Positions 7,963 through 18,444 of a stretch of DNA of 64,000 bases are shown here, piece by piece; within the stretch, counting starts at the first letter, position 1, and each line of letters opens with the position of its first letter. Under the pieces are notes generated by a model. It saw only the letters and a list, made by a program, of their open reading frames with translations. It was not told the DNA's origin and did not search any database. Source of the DNA: Roseobacter weihaiensis (GTDB lineage: Bacteria; Pseudomonadota; Alphaproteobacteria; Rhodobacterales; Rhodobacteraceae); assembly GCF_020622345.1 (NCBI RefSeq), contig NZ_JACNMO010000006.1, positions 124,001-188,000 on the forward strand, in the 5' to 3' direction. The translations under genes were made by a program, and so were the position numbers.

Positions 7963-9273
7963 ATGACCTCTGATACGACAATTGACCCCACTGAAAACGC
8001 GACAGCCTCAGAAAAGCTGAACCTGGCCGATCTCAAGCGCAAGAGCCCCAAGGACCTGTTGTCCATGGCGGAAGATCTCGAGATCGAAAACGCCTCGACT
8101 ATGCGCAAGGGCGAAATGATGTTCCAGATTCTGCGCGAACGTGCGGATGAAGGTTGGGAGGTTTCCGGCGATGGCGTGCTGGAAGTGCTGCAGGATGGGT
8201 TTGGTTTCCTCCGCTCGCCCGAGGCAAACTATCTGCCGGGTCCCGATGATATCTATGTCTCGCCCGAGATGATCCGGAAATATTCTCTGCGCACCGGGGA
8301 CACCATCGAAGGGATCATCAAGGCCCCAGACGACAGTGAACGTTATTTTGCCCTTCTGGGGGTAACGCAGATCAATTTCGAGGATCCTGAAAAGGCCCGC
8401 CACAAGGTGGCGTTCGAGAACCTCACACCGCTTTACCCGGATGAACGTCTGACGATGGAAGTCGATGACCCCACGGTCAAGGACCGTTCGGCCCGGATCA
8501 TCGATCTGGTGGCGCCGATCGGGAAAGGGCAGCGGTCGTTGATTGTTGCCCCCCCGCGCACGGGTAAAACCGTTCTGTTGCAGAACATCGCAAATTCGAT
8601 CGAGCGGAACCACCCGGAATGTTACTTGATCGTTTTGCTGATTGATGAACGCCCCGAAGAGGTGACGGACATGCAGCGCTCCGTGAAGGGGGAGGTTGTC
8701 TCCTCGACCTTTGACGAACCTGCCACACGTCACGTGGCCGTGTCGGATATGGTGATCGAAAAGGCCAAGCGTCTGGTGGAGCACAAGCGCGACGTGGTGA
8801 TCCTACTCGATTCGATCACCCGTCTGGGTCGCGCGTTCAACACCGTCGTGCCCTCCTCGGGCAAGGTTCTGACGGGCGGTGTTGATGCCAACGCGCTGCA
8901 ACGCCCCAAACGGTTCTTTGGCGCGGCGCGGAACATCGAAGAAGGCGGGTCTCTGACGATCATTGCAACAGCGCTGATCGATACCGGCAGCCGGATGGAT
9001 GAAGTCATCTTTGAAGAATTTAAGGGCACGGGTAACTCCGAGATCGTGCTTGACCGCAAGATCGCTGACAAGCGGGTCTTCCCGGCGATGGATATTCTCA
9101 AGTCCGGCACCCGGAAAGAAGATCTGCTGGTGGACAAGATCGACCTTCAGAAAACCTTTGTCCTGCGGCGTATCCTGAACCCGATGGGCACCACGGATGC
9201 GATAGAATTCCTGATTTCCAAGCTCAAGCAGACAAAAACGAACTCCGACTTCTTCGATTCGATGAATACATAA
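7963..9273 (+). CDS. rho: transcription termination factor Rho
   Basis: 436 residues, hexameric RNA helicase that ends transcription at C-rich, unstructured RNA. The N-terminal domain ([22 protein letters not shown]) is followed by the cold-shock-like RNA site ([25 protein letters not shown]), the P-loop APPRTGKT at about 196-203, the Walker B region ([17 protein letters not shown]) and the Q/R-loop segment [19 protein letters not shown] chose ATG 7963; an in-frame GTG at 7942 is possible. Placement between the candidate origin and mnmE is usual in Alphaproteobacteria. Confidence 0.97.
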   Translation: MTSDTTIDPTENATASEKLNLADLKRKSPKDLLSMAEDLEIENASTMRKGEMMFQILRERADEGWEVSGDGVLEVLQDGFGFLRSPEANYLPGPDDIYVSPEMIRKYSLRTGDTIEGIIKAPDDSERYFALLGVTQINFEDPEKARHKVAFENLTPLYPDERLTMEVDDPTVKDRSARIIDLVAPIGKGQRSLIVAPPRTGKTVLLQNIANSIERNHPECYLIVLLIDERPEEVTDMQRSVKGEVVSSTFDEPATRHVAVSDMVIEKAKRLVEHKRDVVILLDSITRLGRAFNTVVPSSGKVLTGGVDANALQRPKRFFGAARNIEEGGSLTIIATALIDTGSRMDEVIFEEFKGTGNSEIVLDRKIADKRVFPAMDILKSGTRKEDLLVDKIDLQKTFVLRRILNPMGTTDAIEFLISKLKQTKTNSDFFDSMNT

Positions 9274-9302
9274 CTTATTGTTTTAAAACAGTGGGTTAAA
9301 TC

Positions 9303-10589
9303 ATGGATACCATTTTTGCACTGGCAACGGCACAAGGCCGTGCAGGTGTCTCCGTCATCCGGATTTCGGGAGCCGAAGCGCGCGGTGTCGCAACACAGCT
9401 TTGTGGGGCGCTGCCTGAAGCAAGACGGGCTGCTTTGCGCCCTGTGCGGGATGGCGACGGGGTTTTGCTGGACCATGCGCTTGTCTTGTTTTTTGAAGGC
9501 CCTGAAAGTTTTACCGGTGAAGATGTGGTGGAGTTTCAGGTCCACGGCAGCATCGCGGTTGTCCGGGCCGTTCTCGCAGAGCTTGGCAACAATAAACATG
9601 CACGCTTGGCAGAGCCGGGTGAATTTACCCGTCGGGCGCTTGAAAATGGTAAACTTGATCTGGCCCAGGTTGAGGGCTTGGCTGACCTCATTGATGCGGA
9701 AACCGAAGCACAGCGAAAGCAGGCCGTTCGGGTGTTTTCAGGCGCCTTGGGGGATCAGGTGGAACGGTGGCGTGCCGATCTCATCCGAGCAGCGGCCTTG
9801 CTGGAAGCGACCATTGATTTCGCGGATGAAGATGTCCCTGTCGATGTGACGCCCGAGGTCAATGCGCTTTTGGCGTCTGTCGAAGAAGGCTTACAGGCGG
9901 AGATCCGGGGTTCCTTTGTGGCCGAGCGTATCCGGACAGGTTTCGAGGTTGCATTGATTGGAGCGCCTAATGCTGGAAAATCTACCCTTCTCAACAGGTT
10001 AGCGGGAAGGGATGCTGCGATAACCTCCGATATCGCAGGCACCACACGCGATGTGATTGAAGTCCGGATGGACCTTGGGGGCCTTCCGGTGACTTTTCTG
10101 GACACAGCCGGTTTGCGGGAAACCACGGATGAAGTCGAGAGCATCGGGATCGCACGTGCAGTGGAGCGCGCCCAACGCGCTGACTTGCGGGTTTTCCTTG
10201 CTGACCCCGGAGAAGACTTACTTCTGGATCCTGCTCCGGGGGATATCAAGCTCCGCCCAAAAAGTGATCTGCTTGAAGCAGAGGTTGAGGGGGTATCGGG
10301 CAAGACGGGCCAGGGTGTCACGGAACTTATTAATAAGATTCAATCAGTTCTGATGTATCGAGCCGGCGATGCTGGATTGGCGACGCATGAGAGACACAGG
10401 CTGTCGATGCAGCGGTCGTTGCAGGATCTGTCGGAAGCGCGGCGCACCCTGGTTCGTGGGCCGGAATTCTATGATATAGCCTCCGAAGAACTGAGATCAG
10501 CGATTCGGGCGTTGGAAACTTTGGTTGGGCGCATAGATGTAGAGAACTTGCTGGATGAAATCTTCTCAAGCTTTTGTCTTGGGAAGTGA
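9303..10589 (+). CDS. mnmE: tRNA modification GTPase MnmE
   Basis: 428 residues. With MnmG it builds the aminomethyl-type group on U34 of several tRNAs. N-terminal folate-binding domain, then a GTPase domain inserted in a helical domain: G1 GAPNAGKST at 220-228, G2 region [10 protein letters not shown] at 241-250, DTAG soon after, and the C-terminal CLGK motif (425-428) with the conserved cysteine. It ends four bases before the mnmG start. Wobble positions in this and the next two genes look less GC-rich than in the rest of the window. Confidence 0.96.
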   Translation: MDTIFALATAQGRAGVSVIRISGAEARGVATQLCGALPEARRAALRPVRDGDGVLLDHALVLFFEGPESFTGEDVVEFQVHGSIAVVRAVLAELGNNKHARLAEPGEFTRRALENGKLDLAQVEGLADLIDAETEAQRKQAVRVFSGALGDQVERWRADLIRAAALLEATIDFADEDVPVDVTPEVNALLASVEEGLQAEIRGSFVAERIRTGFEVALIGAPNAGKSTLLNRLAGRDAAITSDIAGTTRDVIEVRMDLGGLPVTFLDTAGLRETTDEVESIGIARAVERAQRADLRVFLADPGEDLLLDPAPGDIKLRPKSDLLEAEVEGVSGKTGQGVTELINKIQSVLMYRAGDAGLATHERHRLSMQRSLQDLSEARRTLVRGPEFYDIASEELRSAIRALETLVGRIDVENLLDEIFSSFCLGK

Positions 10590-10593
10590 GGGA

Positions 10594-12465
10594 GTGTTTC
10601 ACGTGAAACAATTTGACGTTTTGGTGATCGGTGGAGGACATGCGGGTGCGGAGGCAGCTCATGCTGCTGCGCGTATGGGCGTGCGCACCGGTTTGATCAC
10701 GATGTCCAAGGCCGGGATCGGGGTGATGTCGTGCAATCCTGCGATTGGTGGCTTAGGCAAAGGCCATCTTGTGCGTGAAATTGACGCTTTGGACGGTGTG
10801 ATGGGCAGGGTGGCTGATTTGGCTGGGATCCAGTTTCGCCTGTTGAACAGACGTAAAGGACCTGCTGTGCAGGGGCCACGCGCCCAGTCGGATCGTGCAA
10901 TTTACCACAAGGAGATGTTGTCTGTAACGGAATCGCAACAAAATATAGACGTCGTTATTGGCGAGGCCATCGATTTCCTGATGGATCGGGACCGTGTGGT
11001 TGGCGTCAAATTGGAAGACGGGTCTGAGATCAAGGCGGCGTCCGTGGTCCTGACAACCGGAACCTTCTTGCGGGGTGTCATCCATATTGGAGATGTCGCA
11101 ACAAGTGGCGGTCGCATGGGTGACAAGGCATCGGTGCGGCTTGCAGATCGCATTGACTCATTCGAGCTTCCGCTTGGCCGGTTGAAGACAGGCACGCCAC
11201 CTCGATTGGATGGAAAAACAATCCGCTGGGATGTGCTGGAAGCGCAGCCAGGGGATAAAGACCCCGTTTTTTTCTCTTTCTTGTCCAGTGGGGTCACAGC
11301 GCGCCAAGTCTCTTGTGGGATCACGCATACCAATTCCAAGACCCACGATATCATTCGGGAAAACCTTGAGAAATCAGCGATGTATGGTGGCCATATCGAT
11401 GGTATTGGGCCGCGGTATTGCCCCTCCATTGAAGACAAAATCGTCAGGTTTTCTGACAAGGAGTCCCATCAGATCTTTCTTGAACCCGAGGGTTTGACGA
11501 CAGATACAGTATATCCGAACGGCATCTCAACCTCGTTGCCAGAAGGGGTGCAGGAGGATTACGTTCGGTCGATCTTTGGGCTGGAAGATGCAACCATTTT
11601 GCAACCCGGTTATGCGATCGAATACGATTATGTCGATCCGCGCGCTTTGAATGCGACGCTCGCGGTGCGGTCGGTTCCTGGACTTTATCTTGCGGGGCAG
11701 ATCAACGGGACAACAGGGTATGAGGAGGCTGCTGCTCAAGGGCTTGTTGCGGGGTTGAACGCGGCACTTTCTTCTCAGGGGAAGGATCCGATCACATTCT
11801 CCCGCTCGAACAGTTATATTGGGGTTATGATCGATGATCTTACAACACGCGGGGTCACCGAGCCATACAGAATGTTCACCTCCCGCGCCGAATTCAGGTT
11901 GTCGCTGCGCGCCGATAATGCCGATCAGCGGTTGACGCCGTTGGGTATTGAGCTTGGGTGCGTGGGTCGGCAGAGAGAGCGATTTTTCAGGAAAAAGGAA
12001 CAGGCCCTCAACTCGGCGCGTGGGATATTGCAGGCGGCCTCTTTCACGCCGACCCAGGCGGCGGATGTTGGTATCCGCATCAATCAGGATGGCTCTCGCC
12101 GCACCGCGATGCAACTTCTGGCTTTCCCGGATGTCTCATTCACAGAGGTTGGGCAGTTGGATGCAGATTTCCTGTCGATTCCTGAGGATATCCGGCGGCA
12201 GATGGAGCGGGAAGCGCTCTATGCGAATTATATTCAGCGGCAACAAAAGGATATCGACCTTCTGCAGAAGGATGAGGCCCAGGTCATTCCGGCGGATTTT
12301 GAATACGCTGCGCTGGAGGGGCTTTCGAATGAGCTGAAAACAAAATTGAACGCAATCAGACCAGATACGCTGGCCCAGGTTAGCCGCATTGATGGAATGA
12401 CGCCGGCAGCCCTTACGCTGATCCTTGCGAAAATCCGACAATCCCGAAAGAAGCGATCCGCTTGA
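10594..12465 (+). CDS. mnmG: tRNA U34 carboxymethylaminomethyl-modifying enzyme MnmG
   Basis: 623 residues, FAD-binding partner of MnmE. The N-terminus [21 protein letters not shown] has the Rossmann GGGHAG at 13-18; [20 protein letters not shown] and the C-terminal helical MnmE-binding domain are also typical. I chose GTG 10594, so that the first codons read through a perfect parS palindrome; the GTG lies just after GAGGGA, which overlaps the mnmE stop. An ATG at 10555 would overlap mnmE. The parS constraint explains the conserved FHVK start seen in many alphaproteobacterial MnmG proteins. Confidence 0.96.
   Translation: MFHVKQFDVLVIGGGHAGAEAAHAAARMGVRTGLITMSKAGIGVMSCNPAIGGLGKGHLVREIDALDGVMGRVADLAGIQFRLLNRRKGPAVQGPRAQSDRAIYHKEMLSVTESQQNIDVVIGEAIDFLMDRDRVVGVKLEDGSEIKAASVVLTTGTFLRGVIHIGDVATSGGRMGDKASVRLADRIDSFELPLGRLKTGTPPRLDGKTIRWDVLEAQPGDKDPVFFSFLSSGVTARQVSCGITHTNSKTHDIIRENLEKSAMYGGHIDGIGPRYCPSIEDKIVRFSDKESHQIFLEPEGLTTDTVYPNGISTSLPEGVQEDYVRSIFGLEDATILQPGYAIEYDYVDPRALNATLAVRSVPGLYLAGQINGTTGYEEAAAQGLVAGLNAALSSQGKDPITFSRSNSYIGVMIDDLTTRGVTEPYRMFTSRAEFRLSLRADNADQRLTPLGIELGCVGRQRERFFRKKEQALNSARGILQAASFTPTQAADVGIRINQDGSRRTAMQLLAFPDVSFTEVGQLDADFLSIPEDIRRQMEREALYANYIQRQQKDIDLLQKDEAQVIPADFEYAALEGLSNELKTKLNAIRPDTLAQVSRIDGMTPAALTLILAKIRQSRKKRSA
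10595..10610. other. parS: parS centromere site 1
   Basis: TGTTTCACGTGAAACA, a perfect 16-base palindrome identical to the canonical parS bound by ParB. It lies in the first codons of mnmG, 3.3 kb from parB and about 3.4 kb from the candidate origin. Confidence 0.95.
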
Positions 12466-13076
12466 TGAGGGCTGTGACCGCAGCAGAGAATGTTTCACGT
12501 GAAACACTCAGTCGGTTGGGAGTACTTCACGATCTGTTGGTCAAGTGGAACGCCAAGATCAATCTGATCTCAAAATCAAGTATCCCTGACATCTGGAACC
12601 GCCATATATGGGATTCGGCACAAATTGTGCCATTGATAGATCAGGCTGATCTCTGGGTGGATATTGGCAGCGGTGGTGGATTTCCTGGATTGGTGGTCGC
12701 GATATATGCGCTCGAAAAGAACCCGGAGTGTCATGTCGCCATGATTGAAAGTGACCAGCGCAAGGCTGTGTTTTTGCGGACAGTGATCCGGGAGCTGAAC
12801 CTGAACGCGAGCGTCAAAGTACAACGGATCGAAGCTTTGGCACCGATGCAGGCGGATGTTCTATCGGCCCGCGCGCTCGCCGATTTGGACCGGCTTCTGG
12901 GATTTGCCGACAGGCATTTGGCAAGAAATGGATCAGCATTGTTCCTCAAGGGAGAAAGATGGGAAAAAGAAGTTCAAAGCGCGCGTGAATCGTGGTCTTT
13001 CGAGCTGACGGCACATAGAAGTATCACAAGCCCGGAGGCAGCAATTCTGCAGATAAAGGAAATACAGCGTGTCTGA
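12465..13076 (+). CDS. rsmG: 16S rRNA (guanine-N7) methyltransferase RsmG
   Basis: 203 residues. Methylates N7 of G527 in 16S rRNA. The SAM-binding motif is [15 protein letters not shown], followed by [15 protein letters not shown]; the N-terminal [26 protein letters not shown] is typical. ATG 12465 overlaps the mnmG stop (TGATG). The second parS site encodes NVSRET near residue 10. The 3' end overlaps the parA start by 8 bases. Confidence 0.95.
   Translation: MRAVTAAENVSRETLSRLGVLHDLLVKWNAKINLISKSSIPDIWNRHIWDSAQIVPLIDQADLWVDIGSGGGFPGLVVAIYALEKNPECHVAMIESDQRKAVFLRTVIRELNLNASVKVQRIEALAPMQADVLSARALADLDRLLGFADRHLARNGSALFLKGERWEKEVQSARESWSFELTAHRSITSPEAAILQIKEIQRV
12491..12506. other. parS: parS centromere site 2
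   Basis: TGTTTCACGTGAAACA, identical to site 1 and 1.9 kb away from it. It sits inside rsmG and encodes NVSRET, a segment also conserved in the protein family, so DNA and protein constraints coincide. Confidence 0.95.
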
Positions 13077-13878
13077 CCTGTCGCGCCCTGGTGGGCCCAA
13101 GATTATTGCAGTTGCCAATCAAAAGGGAGGCGTCGGTAAAACAACGACGGCGATCAATCTGGCTGCAGCGCTGGCCGAGGCCGGGTCCCGCGTTCTGGTG
13201 GTTGACCTCGATCCGCAGGGCAATGCCTCGACCGGGTTGGGGATTGAAGTTGAAGACCGACAATTCACGACCTACGATCTCTTGCTGGAAGATGTCGACC
13301 TTAAAGCTGTTATTTTACAGAGTGTTACACCGGGCCTGATGATCATTCCGGCGACAGTGGATCTGAGCTCGGCCGATCTGGAACTGATGTCGAATGAAAA
13401 ACGCAGTTTTCTGCTGCACGATGCGTTGCGCCAGCCGCAGATGGATAGTTTCGCGCTGGATTACATCCTGATTGACTGCCCGCCCTCGCTGAATCTGTTG
13501 ACGGTCAATGCAATGATCGCTGCGCATTCTGTCCTGGTGCCGTTGCAAAGTGAATTCTTTGCGCTGGAGGGGTTGTCTCAGCTGATGTTGACGATCCGCG
13601 AGGTCCGGCAGACCGGCAACAAGGACCTGCGGATTGAGGGGATCGTGCTGACCATGTACGATCAGCGCAACAACCTGTCTTTGCAGGTGGAGCAGGACGC
13701 CCGCGACAATCTTGGGGAACTTGTGTTTCAAACGCGTATCCCCCGAAATGTGCGTGTCAGCGAGGCACCGTCCTTTGCAATGCCGGTTTTGACCTACGAT
13801 ACGGCGTCTAAAGGCGCGCAGGCATATCGCGCTCTGGCGCGTGAAGTGATACAGAAAAACAGACTGCAAGTGGCGTGA
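13069..13878 (+). CDS. parA: chromosome partitioning ATPase ParA
   Basis: 269 residues. The deviant Walker A motif KGGVGKT (19-25) with the signature lysine, [10 protein letters not shown] (A') and [18 protein letters not shown] (Walker B) mark a ParA/Soj ATPase, which forms the gradient that moves ParB-parS complexes to the cell pole. GTG start at 13069 with AAAGGA 9 bases upstream, overlapping rsmG by 8 bases. It lacks the long N-terminal HTH of plasmid type Ia ParA, in keeping with a chromosomal role. Confidence 0.96.
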   Translation: MSDLSRPGGPKIIAVANQKGGVGKTTTAINLAAALAEAGSRVLVVDLDPQGNASTGLGIEVEDRQFTTYDLLLEDVDLKAVILQSVTPGLMIIPATVDLSSADLELMSNEKRSFLLHDALRQPQMDSFALDYILIDCPPSLNLLTVNAMIAAHSVLVPLQSEFFALEGLSQLMLTIREVRQTGNKDLRIEGIVLTMYDQRNNLSLQVEQDARDNLGELVFQTRIPRNVRVSEAPSFAMPVLTYDTASKGAQAYRALAREVIQKNRLQVA

Positions 13879-13888
13879 GGGGGCAGTG

Positions 13889-14788
13889 ATGGCGAGCGGA
13901 ATTGACCGAAAAAGAGGGTTGGGGCGCGGGTTGTCCGCCTTGATGTCCGATGTCGCGGAGTCAGAGGCCGTGGTCAGCGCGGGCCCGGTCGCGGCGGAGC
14001 GGACAATCCCGATTGAACAGATTTCCGCCAACCCGGATCAGCCACGCAAGCGATTTGAGGATGGGGATCTGGATGATCTGACCAACTCGATCCGTGAAAA
14101 AGGGGTGATCCAGCCGCTGATCGTGCGCAGCATTGGCACCGATCAATATGAGATCGTGGCGGGCGAACGGCGCTGGCGGGCGGCTCAGCGTGCTCAGTTG
14201 CACGCGCTGCCGGTGGTGGTGCGGGAATTCACCGATGTTGAAGTTCTCGAGGTTGCGATTATCGAAAACATACAGCGCGCCGATCTCAACCCGATCGAAG
14301 AGGCGGCCGGGTACCGTCAGCTGATGGATCGGTTTGGCCACACACAGGAAAAGATGGCTGAGGCCCTGGGCAAAAGTCGCAGCCATATCGCGAATCTTCT
14401 AAGGCTGCTGAACTTGCCCGAGGCGGTTCTGGAAATGGTGCGGCAGGGCGGGTTGAGTGCCGGTCATGCGCGGGCGCTGATCCCGGCCGAGGATCCCTTG
14501 AAACTTGCACAGCAGATTATCAAGGGCGGTTTGTCTGTCCGGGCGGCTGAAGCGCTGGTCAAGAAAGAGCAGGCAGCTGAAATGGTTGACACCACCGTGC
14601 CGAAATCCAAGGGGGCAGTGGTTGCGAAGGATGCTGACACCAAAGCGCTGGAAGGAGACCTTTCGGCCGCTTTGGGGATGAAGGTTGTTCTGACCCACAA
14701 ACCCGGACAGGAAGATGGTCAGATGACCCTGCATTACAAAAGCCTCGAAGAGCTGGATGAGCTCTGTCGCAAGCTTGGCGGCGGCTAA
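13889..14788 (+). CDS. parB: chromosome partitioning protein ParB (CTPase)
   Basis: 299 residues. ParB binds parS, loads as a CTP-dependent clamp and spreads. The N-terminal RGLGRGLSALM is the ParA-stimulating motif, GERRWRA (92-98) and ENIQR (126-130) form the CTP/arginine-rich box, and a helix-turn-helix follows at about 151-172 (TQEKMAEALGKSRSHIANLL). The C-terminal part is the dimerisation domain. ATG 13889 follows GAGGGGG; a GTG directly before it is also possible. The stop interlocks with that of convergent hemW. Confidence 0.96.
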   Translation: MASGIDRKRGLGRGLSALMSDVAESEAVVSAGPVAAERTIPIEQISANPDQPRKRFEDGDLDDLTNSIREKGVIQPLIVRSIGTDQYEIVAGERRWRAAQRAQLHALPVVVREFTDVEVLEVAIIENIQRADLNPIEEAAGYRQLMDRFGHTQEKMAEALGKSRSHIANLLRLLNLPEAVLEMVRQGGLSAGHARALIPAEDPLKLAQQIIKGGLSVRAAEALVKKEQAAEMVDTTVPKSKGAVVAKDADTKALEGDLSAALGMKVVLTHKPGQEDGQMTLHYKSLEELDELCRKLGGG

Positions 14789-15942
14789 GAGTCAAGGAGC
14801 CGGGAGATCACCGCGTTTAGGATCATAAACCCTTGATTTGAAACGGTAATTATGTCTCCCGATCGCGTTATCATCCCCAGATCGGCAAGATCATCCAATC
14901 CTGCCCTGTTCAATGGCGATCCTGCGAGATTTTCATAGCGCGACAGGCTTACCCCTTCTTTCAGGCGCAGGCCCATCAGAAGATATTCGCTGGCCTGATC
15001 TTGCGGTGACAGGGGGTTTCGCGGTTTTTCTGCCTGGCGGAGGGGCACATTGTCGAGCCATTTCTTGGGGTTGCTGTAAGTCTCCGTTGCCCAGCGTTGC
15101 CCGTCAAGGGTCAGACGCCCATGCGCGCCGGGGCCGATACCGATGTAATCGCCATAGCGCCAATAGATCAGATTGTGCCGCGACTGTGCCCCGTCCCGCG
15201 CATGGTTTGAGACCTCATAGGCGGGCATGCCCGCGGCGTCGCAGATTTCCTGCGTCAGGGTGTAAAGATCCGCGCCCAGATCCTCATCCGGCAGGTCGCG
15301 CAGCTTGCCGGCCCGGTAGCGATCCCCGAAGGCGGTCCCCTGTTCGATGGTCAGCTGATAGAGCGACAGATGATCGACCGCCAGGGTGAGCGCCTGTTGC
15401 AGCTCCGCCTCCCACGCCGCGAGGCTTTGACCCTGGCGCGCATAGATCAGATCAAAGCTGACCCGCTCAAACGTGGCCCGGGCAATGTCGAAGGCGGCCA
15501 TCGCCTCGCTGGCGGTATGCAGCCGCCCCAACCTGCGCAGATCCGTATCGTTCAGCGCCTGTATCCCCATCGAGATCCGGTTGACCCCGCCTTGCCGGTA
15601 AGCGGCAAAACGCGTCGCTTCGACCGAGCCGGGGTTTGCTTCCAATGTGATCTCCAGATCATTCGCCACCGGCCAGAGCCGCCGGATCTCGGCGATGATC
15701 TCTGCGACCGTTTCGGGGTCCATCAGGCTGGGGGTGCCGCCGCCAAAAAAGACCGACCGCAAGACACGTCCGGGTGTCTCGGCGGCGGCCCGGCGCAATT
15801 CCGCAAGGTAGGCTTTGCACCAGGCATGCTGGTCGATCTGGCGCACCACATGGCTGTTGAAGTCACAATAGGGGCATTTGGCCTCGCAGAATGGCCAATG
15901 AATATAGAGGCCAAAGCCGCCTTTTTCCCAATCGTCAGCCAA
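14785..15942 (-). CDS. hemW: radical SAM heme chaperone HemW
   Basis: 385 residues. Cysteines 19, 23 and 26 (CEAKCPYC) form the radical-SAM 4Fe-4S site, and the beginning GGFGLYIHWPFC and the C-terminal winged-helix-like HemN_C region fit HemW, which transfers heme to respiratory enzymes, rather than HemN coproporphyrinogen dehydrogenase. The start appears to be TTG at 15942, overlapping rdgB by 8 bases, with no strong ribosome-binding site; no better in-frame start lies before the iron-sulfur motif. Confidence 0.9.
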   Translation of the reverse strand: MADDWEKGGFGLYIHWPFCEAKCPYCDFNSHVVRQIDQHAWCKAYLAELRRAAAETPGRVLRSVFFGGGTPSLMDPETVAEIIAEIRRLWPVANDLEITLEANPGSVEATRFAAYRQGGVNRISMGIQALNDTDLRRLGRLHTASEAMAAFDIARATFERVSFDLIYARQGQSLAAWEAELQQALTLAVDHLSLYQLTIEQGTAFGDRYRAGKLRDLPDEDLGADLYTLTQEICDAAGMPAYEVSNHARDGAQSRHNLIYWRYGDYIGIGPGAHGRLTLDGQRWATETYSNPKKWLDNVPLRQAEKPRNPLSPQDQASEYLLMGLRLKEGVSLSRYENLAGSPLNRAGLDDLADLGMITRSGDIITVSNQGFMILNAVISRLLDS

Positions 15943-16546
15943 GGCAACCCGCGATCAGCTTTTGAAACGCATCCGCCCGGTGGCTGACGCGGTTTTTCTC
16001 GGCCGGATCCATCTCGGCAAAGGTGATGTCGTAGCCATCGGGTTGAAACATCGGATCATAGCCGTGGCCAACAGCGCCGCGCATCGGCCAGACCAGTGTG
16101 CCGTTGACCCGCCCATCAAAAACTTCTTCGTGCCCGTCAGGCCAAGCCAGAACAAGCGTGGCCCGAAATCTGGCCTTTCGGGGGTGAGGGGCGTTTGCCG
16201 CCTCCAGCAACTCATGGGTTTTAGTCATTGCCAAGATGAAATCACGCCCCTTGGGCGTTTCGGCCCAATCGGCGGTATAGACGCCGGGAGCGTCATCCAA
16301 CGCTTCGACCTCGATCCCGGAATCGTCGGCCAGAGCCGGTAGGCCTGTCGCCTCGACAGCCGCGCGCGCCTTGATCCGGGCATTGCCGATGAAACTGTCT
16401 TCCGTCTCAACCGGCTCGGCCAGCTTCATCTCGGCAGCACCCACGACCTCGACGCCGTGAGGGGCGAAGAGCTGCTCCATCTCTTCCAGCTTCCCGGCGT
16501 TATGGGTCGCAATCAGGATGCGGGTGCCGTCGAATTTCCGGGTCAT
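15935..16546 (-). CDS. rdgB: XTP/dITP diphosphatase (RdgB/HAM1)
   Basis: 203 residues. Removes dITP, XTP and related purine triphosphates from the pool. The N-terminal [14 protein letters not shown] holds the substrate motif, [12 protein letters not shown] the catalytic aspartate, and YDPMFQPDG and [10 protein letters not shown] are conserved near the end. The ATG overlaps the rph stop as ATGA; rph-rdgB-hemW form an operon. Confidence 0.95.
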   Translation of the reverse strand: MTRKFDGTRILIATHNAGKLEEMEQLFAPHGVEVVGAAEMKLAEPVETEDSFIGNARIKARAAVEATGLPALADDSGIEVEALDDAPGVYTADWAETPKGRDFILAMTKTHELLEAANAPHPRKARFRATLVLAWPDGHEEVFDGRVNGTLVWPMRGAVGHGYDPMFQPDGYDITFAEMDPAEKNRVSHRADAFQKLIAGCLG

Positions 16547-17256
16547 GCGGTGGCTGCCTTTTGGGCCGCGACCAGCTCCTCCACCCCTTTTTCGGCCAGA
16601 TCGACAAGCGCATCCATCTGGCTGCGCGAAAATGTGGCGCCCTCAGCGCTCATCTGCACCTCGATCAGCTGCTTGGAGCCGGTCATGATAAAGTTGCCAT
16701 CGACGCCTGCTTCGGAATCCTCAGGGTAGTCGAGGTCCAGCACCGGCTGGCCCGCATAGACGCCACAGCTGATTGCAGCCACCGGGTCAAGCAACGGGTT
16801 GCTGATGATATCGCCCGCTTTCATCAGCTTGTCCACCGCCAGACGCAGCGCGACCCAGCCGCCGGTGATCGCGGCGCAGCGCGTTCCGCCATCGGCCTGC
16901 AACACGTCACAATCCACGGTGATCTGACGTTCGCCCAGGGCCACGCGGTCAACGCCCGCGCGCAGCGAACGCCCGATCAGCCGCTGGATTTCCACGGTCC
17001 GTCCGCCTTGCTTGCCCGACGCCGCCTCGCGCCGCATGCGCGTGTTGGTGGCACGGGGCAGCATGCCGTATTCCGCCGTGACCCAGCCCAGGCCCGACCC
17101 TTTGATAAAGGGCGGCACCCGGTCTTCGATGGTCGCGGTGCATAAAACATGGGTGTCCCCGATTCTGATCAGCGCCGAGCCCTCGGCATGTTTGGTGAAA
17201 CCTGTCTCAATCGAGACGGGGCGCATTTCATTCAGTTCTCGGCCGGAGGGACGCAT
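16543..17256 (-). CDS. rph: ribonuclease PH
   Basis: 237 residues, the usual length. Phosphorolytic 3'-5' exoribonuclease for tRNA 3' trimming. [27 protein letters not shown] is the family opening; [14 protein letters not shown] and [15 protein letters not shown]-like segments (here [16 protein letters not shown]) follow. I chose ATG 17256, with AAAGGA 8 bases upstream; a start at 17313 would add 19 non-conserved residues. Divergent from hrcA. Confidence 0.95.
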   Translation of the reverse strand: MRPSGRELNEMRPVSIETGFTKHAEGSALIRIGDTHVLCTATIEDRVPPFIKGSGLGWVTAEYGMLPRATNTRMRREAASGKQGGRTVEIQRLIGRSLRAGVDRVALGERQITVDCDVLQADGGTRCAAITGGWVALRLAVDKLMKAGDIISNPLLDPVAAISCGVYAGQPVLDLDYPEDSEAGVDGNFIMTGSKQLIEVQMSAEGATFSRSQMDALVDLAEKGVEELVAAQKAATA

Positions 17257-17311
17257 GGATAAATCCTTTATATGTGCGCCCCTCCGATACAAGGCCGGGC
17301 GGGCGCGATGC

Positions 17312-17336
17312 AACCCCGATTGAATTCCACGGGGTT
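17312..17336. promoter_or_regulatory. inverted repeat in the rph-hrcA divergent region
   Basis: AACCCCG (17312-17318) and CGGGGTT (17330-17336) are perfect inverted arms separated by 11 bases. It is not followed by a T-run, so it is more like an operator or mRNA stem than a terminator. It overlaps a possible promoter TTGAAT-N16-TTTTAT (17320-17347). It is not the canonical CIRCE operator. Confidence 0.3.
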
Positions 17337-17370
17337 TATGCTTTTATGCACTGCGGGATAGGAAACAGGT

Positions 17371-18435
17371 ATGACCGAAGCGCCAAACATTCTGGAAGAG
17401 ATGAACGACCGCTCGCGCGAGGTCTTTCGGCGCGTGGTTGAAGGGTATCTGCAGGATGGTGTGCCTGTCGGCTCCCGGACGTTGACGCGGGATTTCAGCG
17501 AAAAGGTCAGCGCCGCCACCATTCGCAACGTGATGCAGGATCTTGAGTATCTGGGATTGCTCGACAGCCCACATGTCAGTGCCGGACGTATCCCGACGCA
17601 ACTGGGGCTGCGGATGTTCGTGGATGGCCTGCTCGAAATTGGCGATCCGGATGATCTGGACCGTGAAAAGATCGACGCGACGATGTCGTCGAACTCCGAA
17701 GACGTCGGTGGGCTGCTGGACCGCATCGGGTCTGCCTTGTCAGGCGTGACGCATGGCGCGTCGCTGGTGATGACCCCCAAACATGAAGCCCCGATCAAGC
17801 ATATCGAGTTTGTGTCACTGTCGCCGGAGCGTGCGCTGGTTGTCCTGGTCTTTGCCGATGGCCATGTGGAAAACCGGCTGTTTGCGCCACCCCCCGGCCA
17901 GACCCCCAGTTCAATGCGCGAGGCTGCGAATTTCCTCAACGCGCTGATTGAGGGCAAGACCCTCAGCGAGTTGCATGGCGCGATTCGCAAGGAGATCGCC
18001 GCCCGCCGTCAGGAGATCGATTCGCTGGCCCAAGCGCTGGTGAAAAGTGGTCTGGCGGTCTGGGAAGGCGAGGGCGATCAGATCGAGCGGCTGATCGTGC
18101 GCGGGCGGTCCAATCTGCTCAGCGAAGAGGGCGAGGCGGCCGATCTGGAGCGTATTCGGCTGCTCTTTGATGACCTTGAGCGCAAGCGTGACATCGCGGA
18201 GTTCCTCGAGCTGGCCGAAGAGGGCGACGGCGTGCGCATTTTTATTGGGTCTGAAAACAAACTTTTTTCACTTTCGGGTTCCTCTCTGGTGGTTTCCCCA
18301 TATATGAACGCTGATCGAAAGATTATTGGCGCCGTGGGTGTCATTGGTCCGACAAGATTGAATTATGGTCGCATTGTTCCGATCGTGAATTATACGGCGC
18401 AACTGGTTGGTAAACTTGTGTCAGACCGGAGCTAG
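17371..18435 (+). CDS. hrcA: heat-inducible transcription repressor HrcA
   Basis: 354 residues. HrcA binds CIRCE operators and represses groESL in many bacteria, kept folded by GroEL. N-terminal winged helix (VVEGYLQDGVPVGSRTL, KVSAATIRNVMQDLEYLGLL) then the dimerisation and inserted domains ending in GAVGVIGPTRLNYGRIVPIVNYTAQLVG. ATG follows AGGAAACAGG. It is followed by grpE after 9 bases; dnaK is not in the window. No CIRCE copy was found within the window. Confidence 0.95.
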   Translation: MTEAPNILEEMNDRSREVFRRVVEGYLQDGVPVGSRTLTRDFSEKVSAATIRNVMQDLEYLGLLDSPHVSAGRIPTQLGLRMFVDGLLEIGDPDDLDREKIDATMSSNSEDVGGLLDRIGSALSGVTHGASLVMTPKHEAPIKHIEFVSLSPERALVVLVFADGHVENRLFAPPPGQTPSSMREAANFLNALIEGKTLSELHGAIRKEIAARRQEIDSLAQALVKSGLAVWEGEGDQIERLIVRGRSNLLSEEGEAADLERIRLLFDDLERKRDIAEFLELAEEGDGVRIFIGSENKLFSLSGSSLVVSPYMNADRKIIGAVGVIGPTRLNYGRIVPIVNYTAQLVGKLVSDRS

Positions 18436-18444
18436 AGGGGTAAG

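Noticed and set aside
17257-17370. CIRCE operator before hrcA
   Set aside because: Neither TTAGCACTC nor its partner arm is present.
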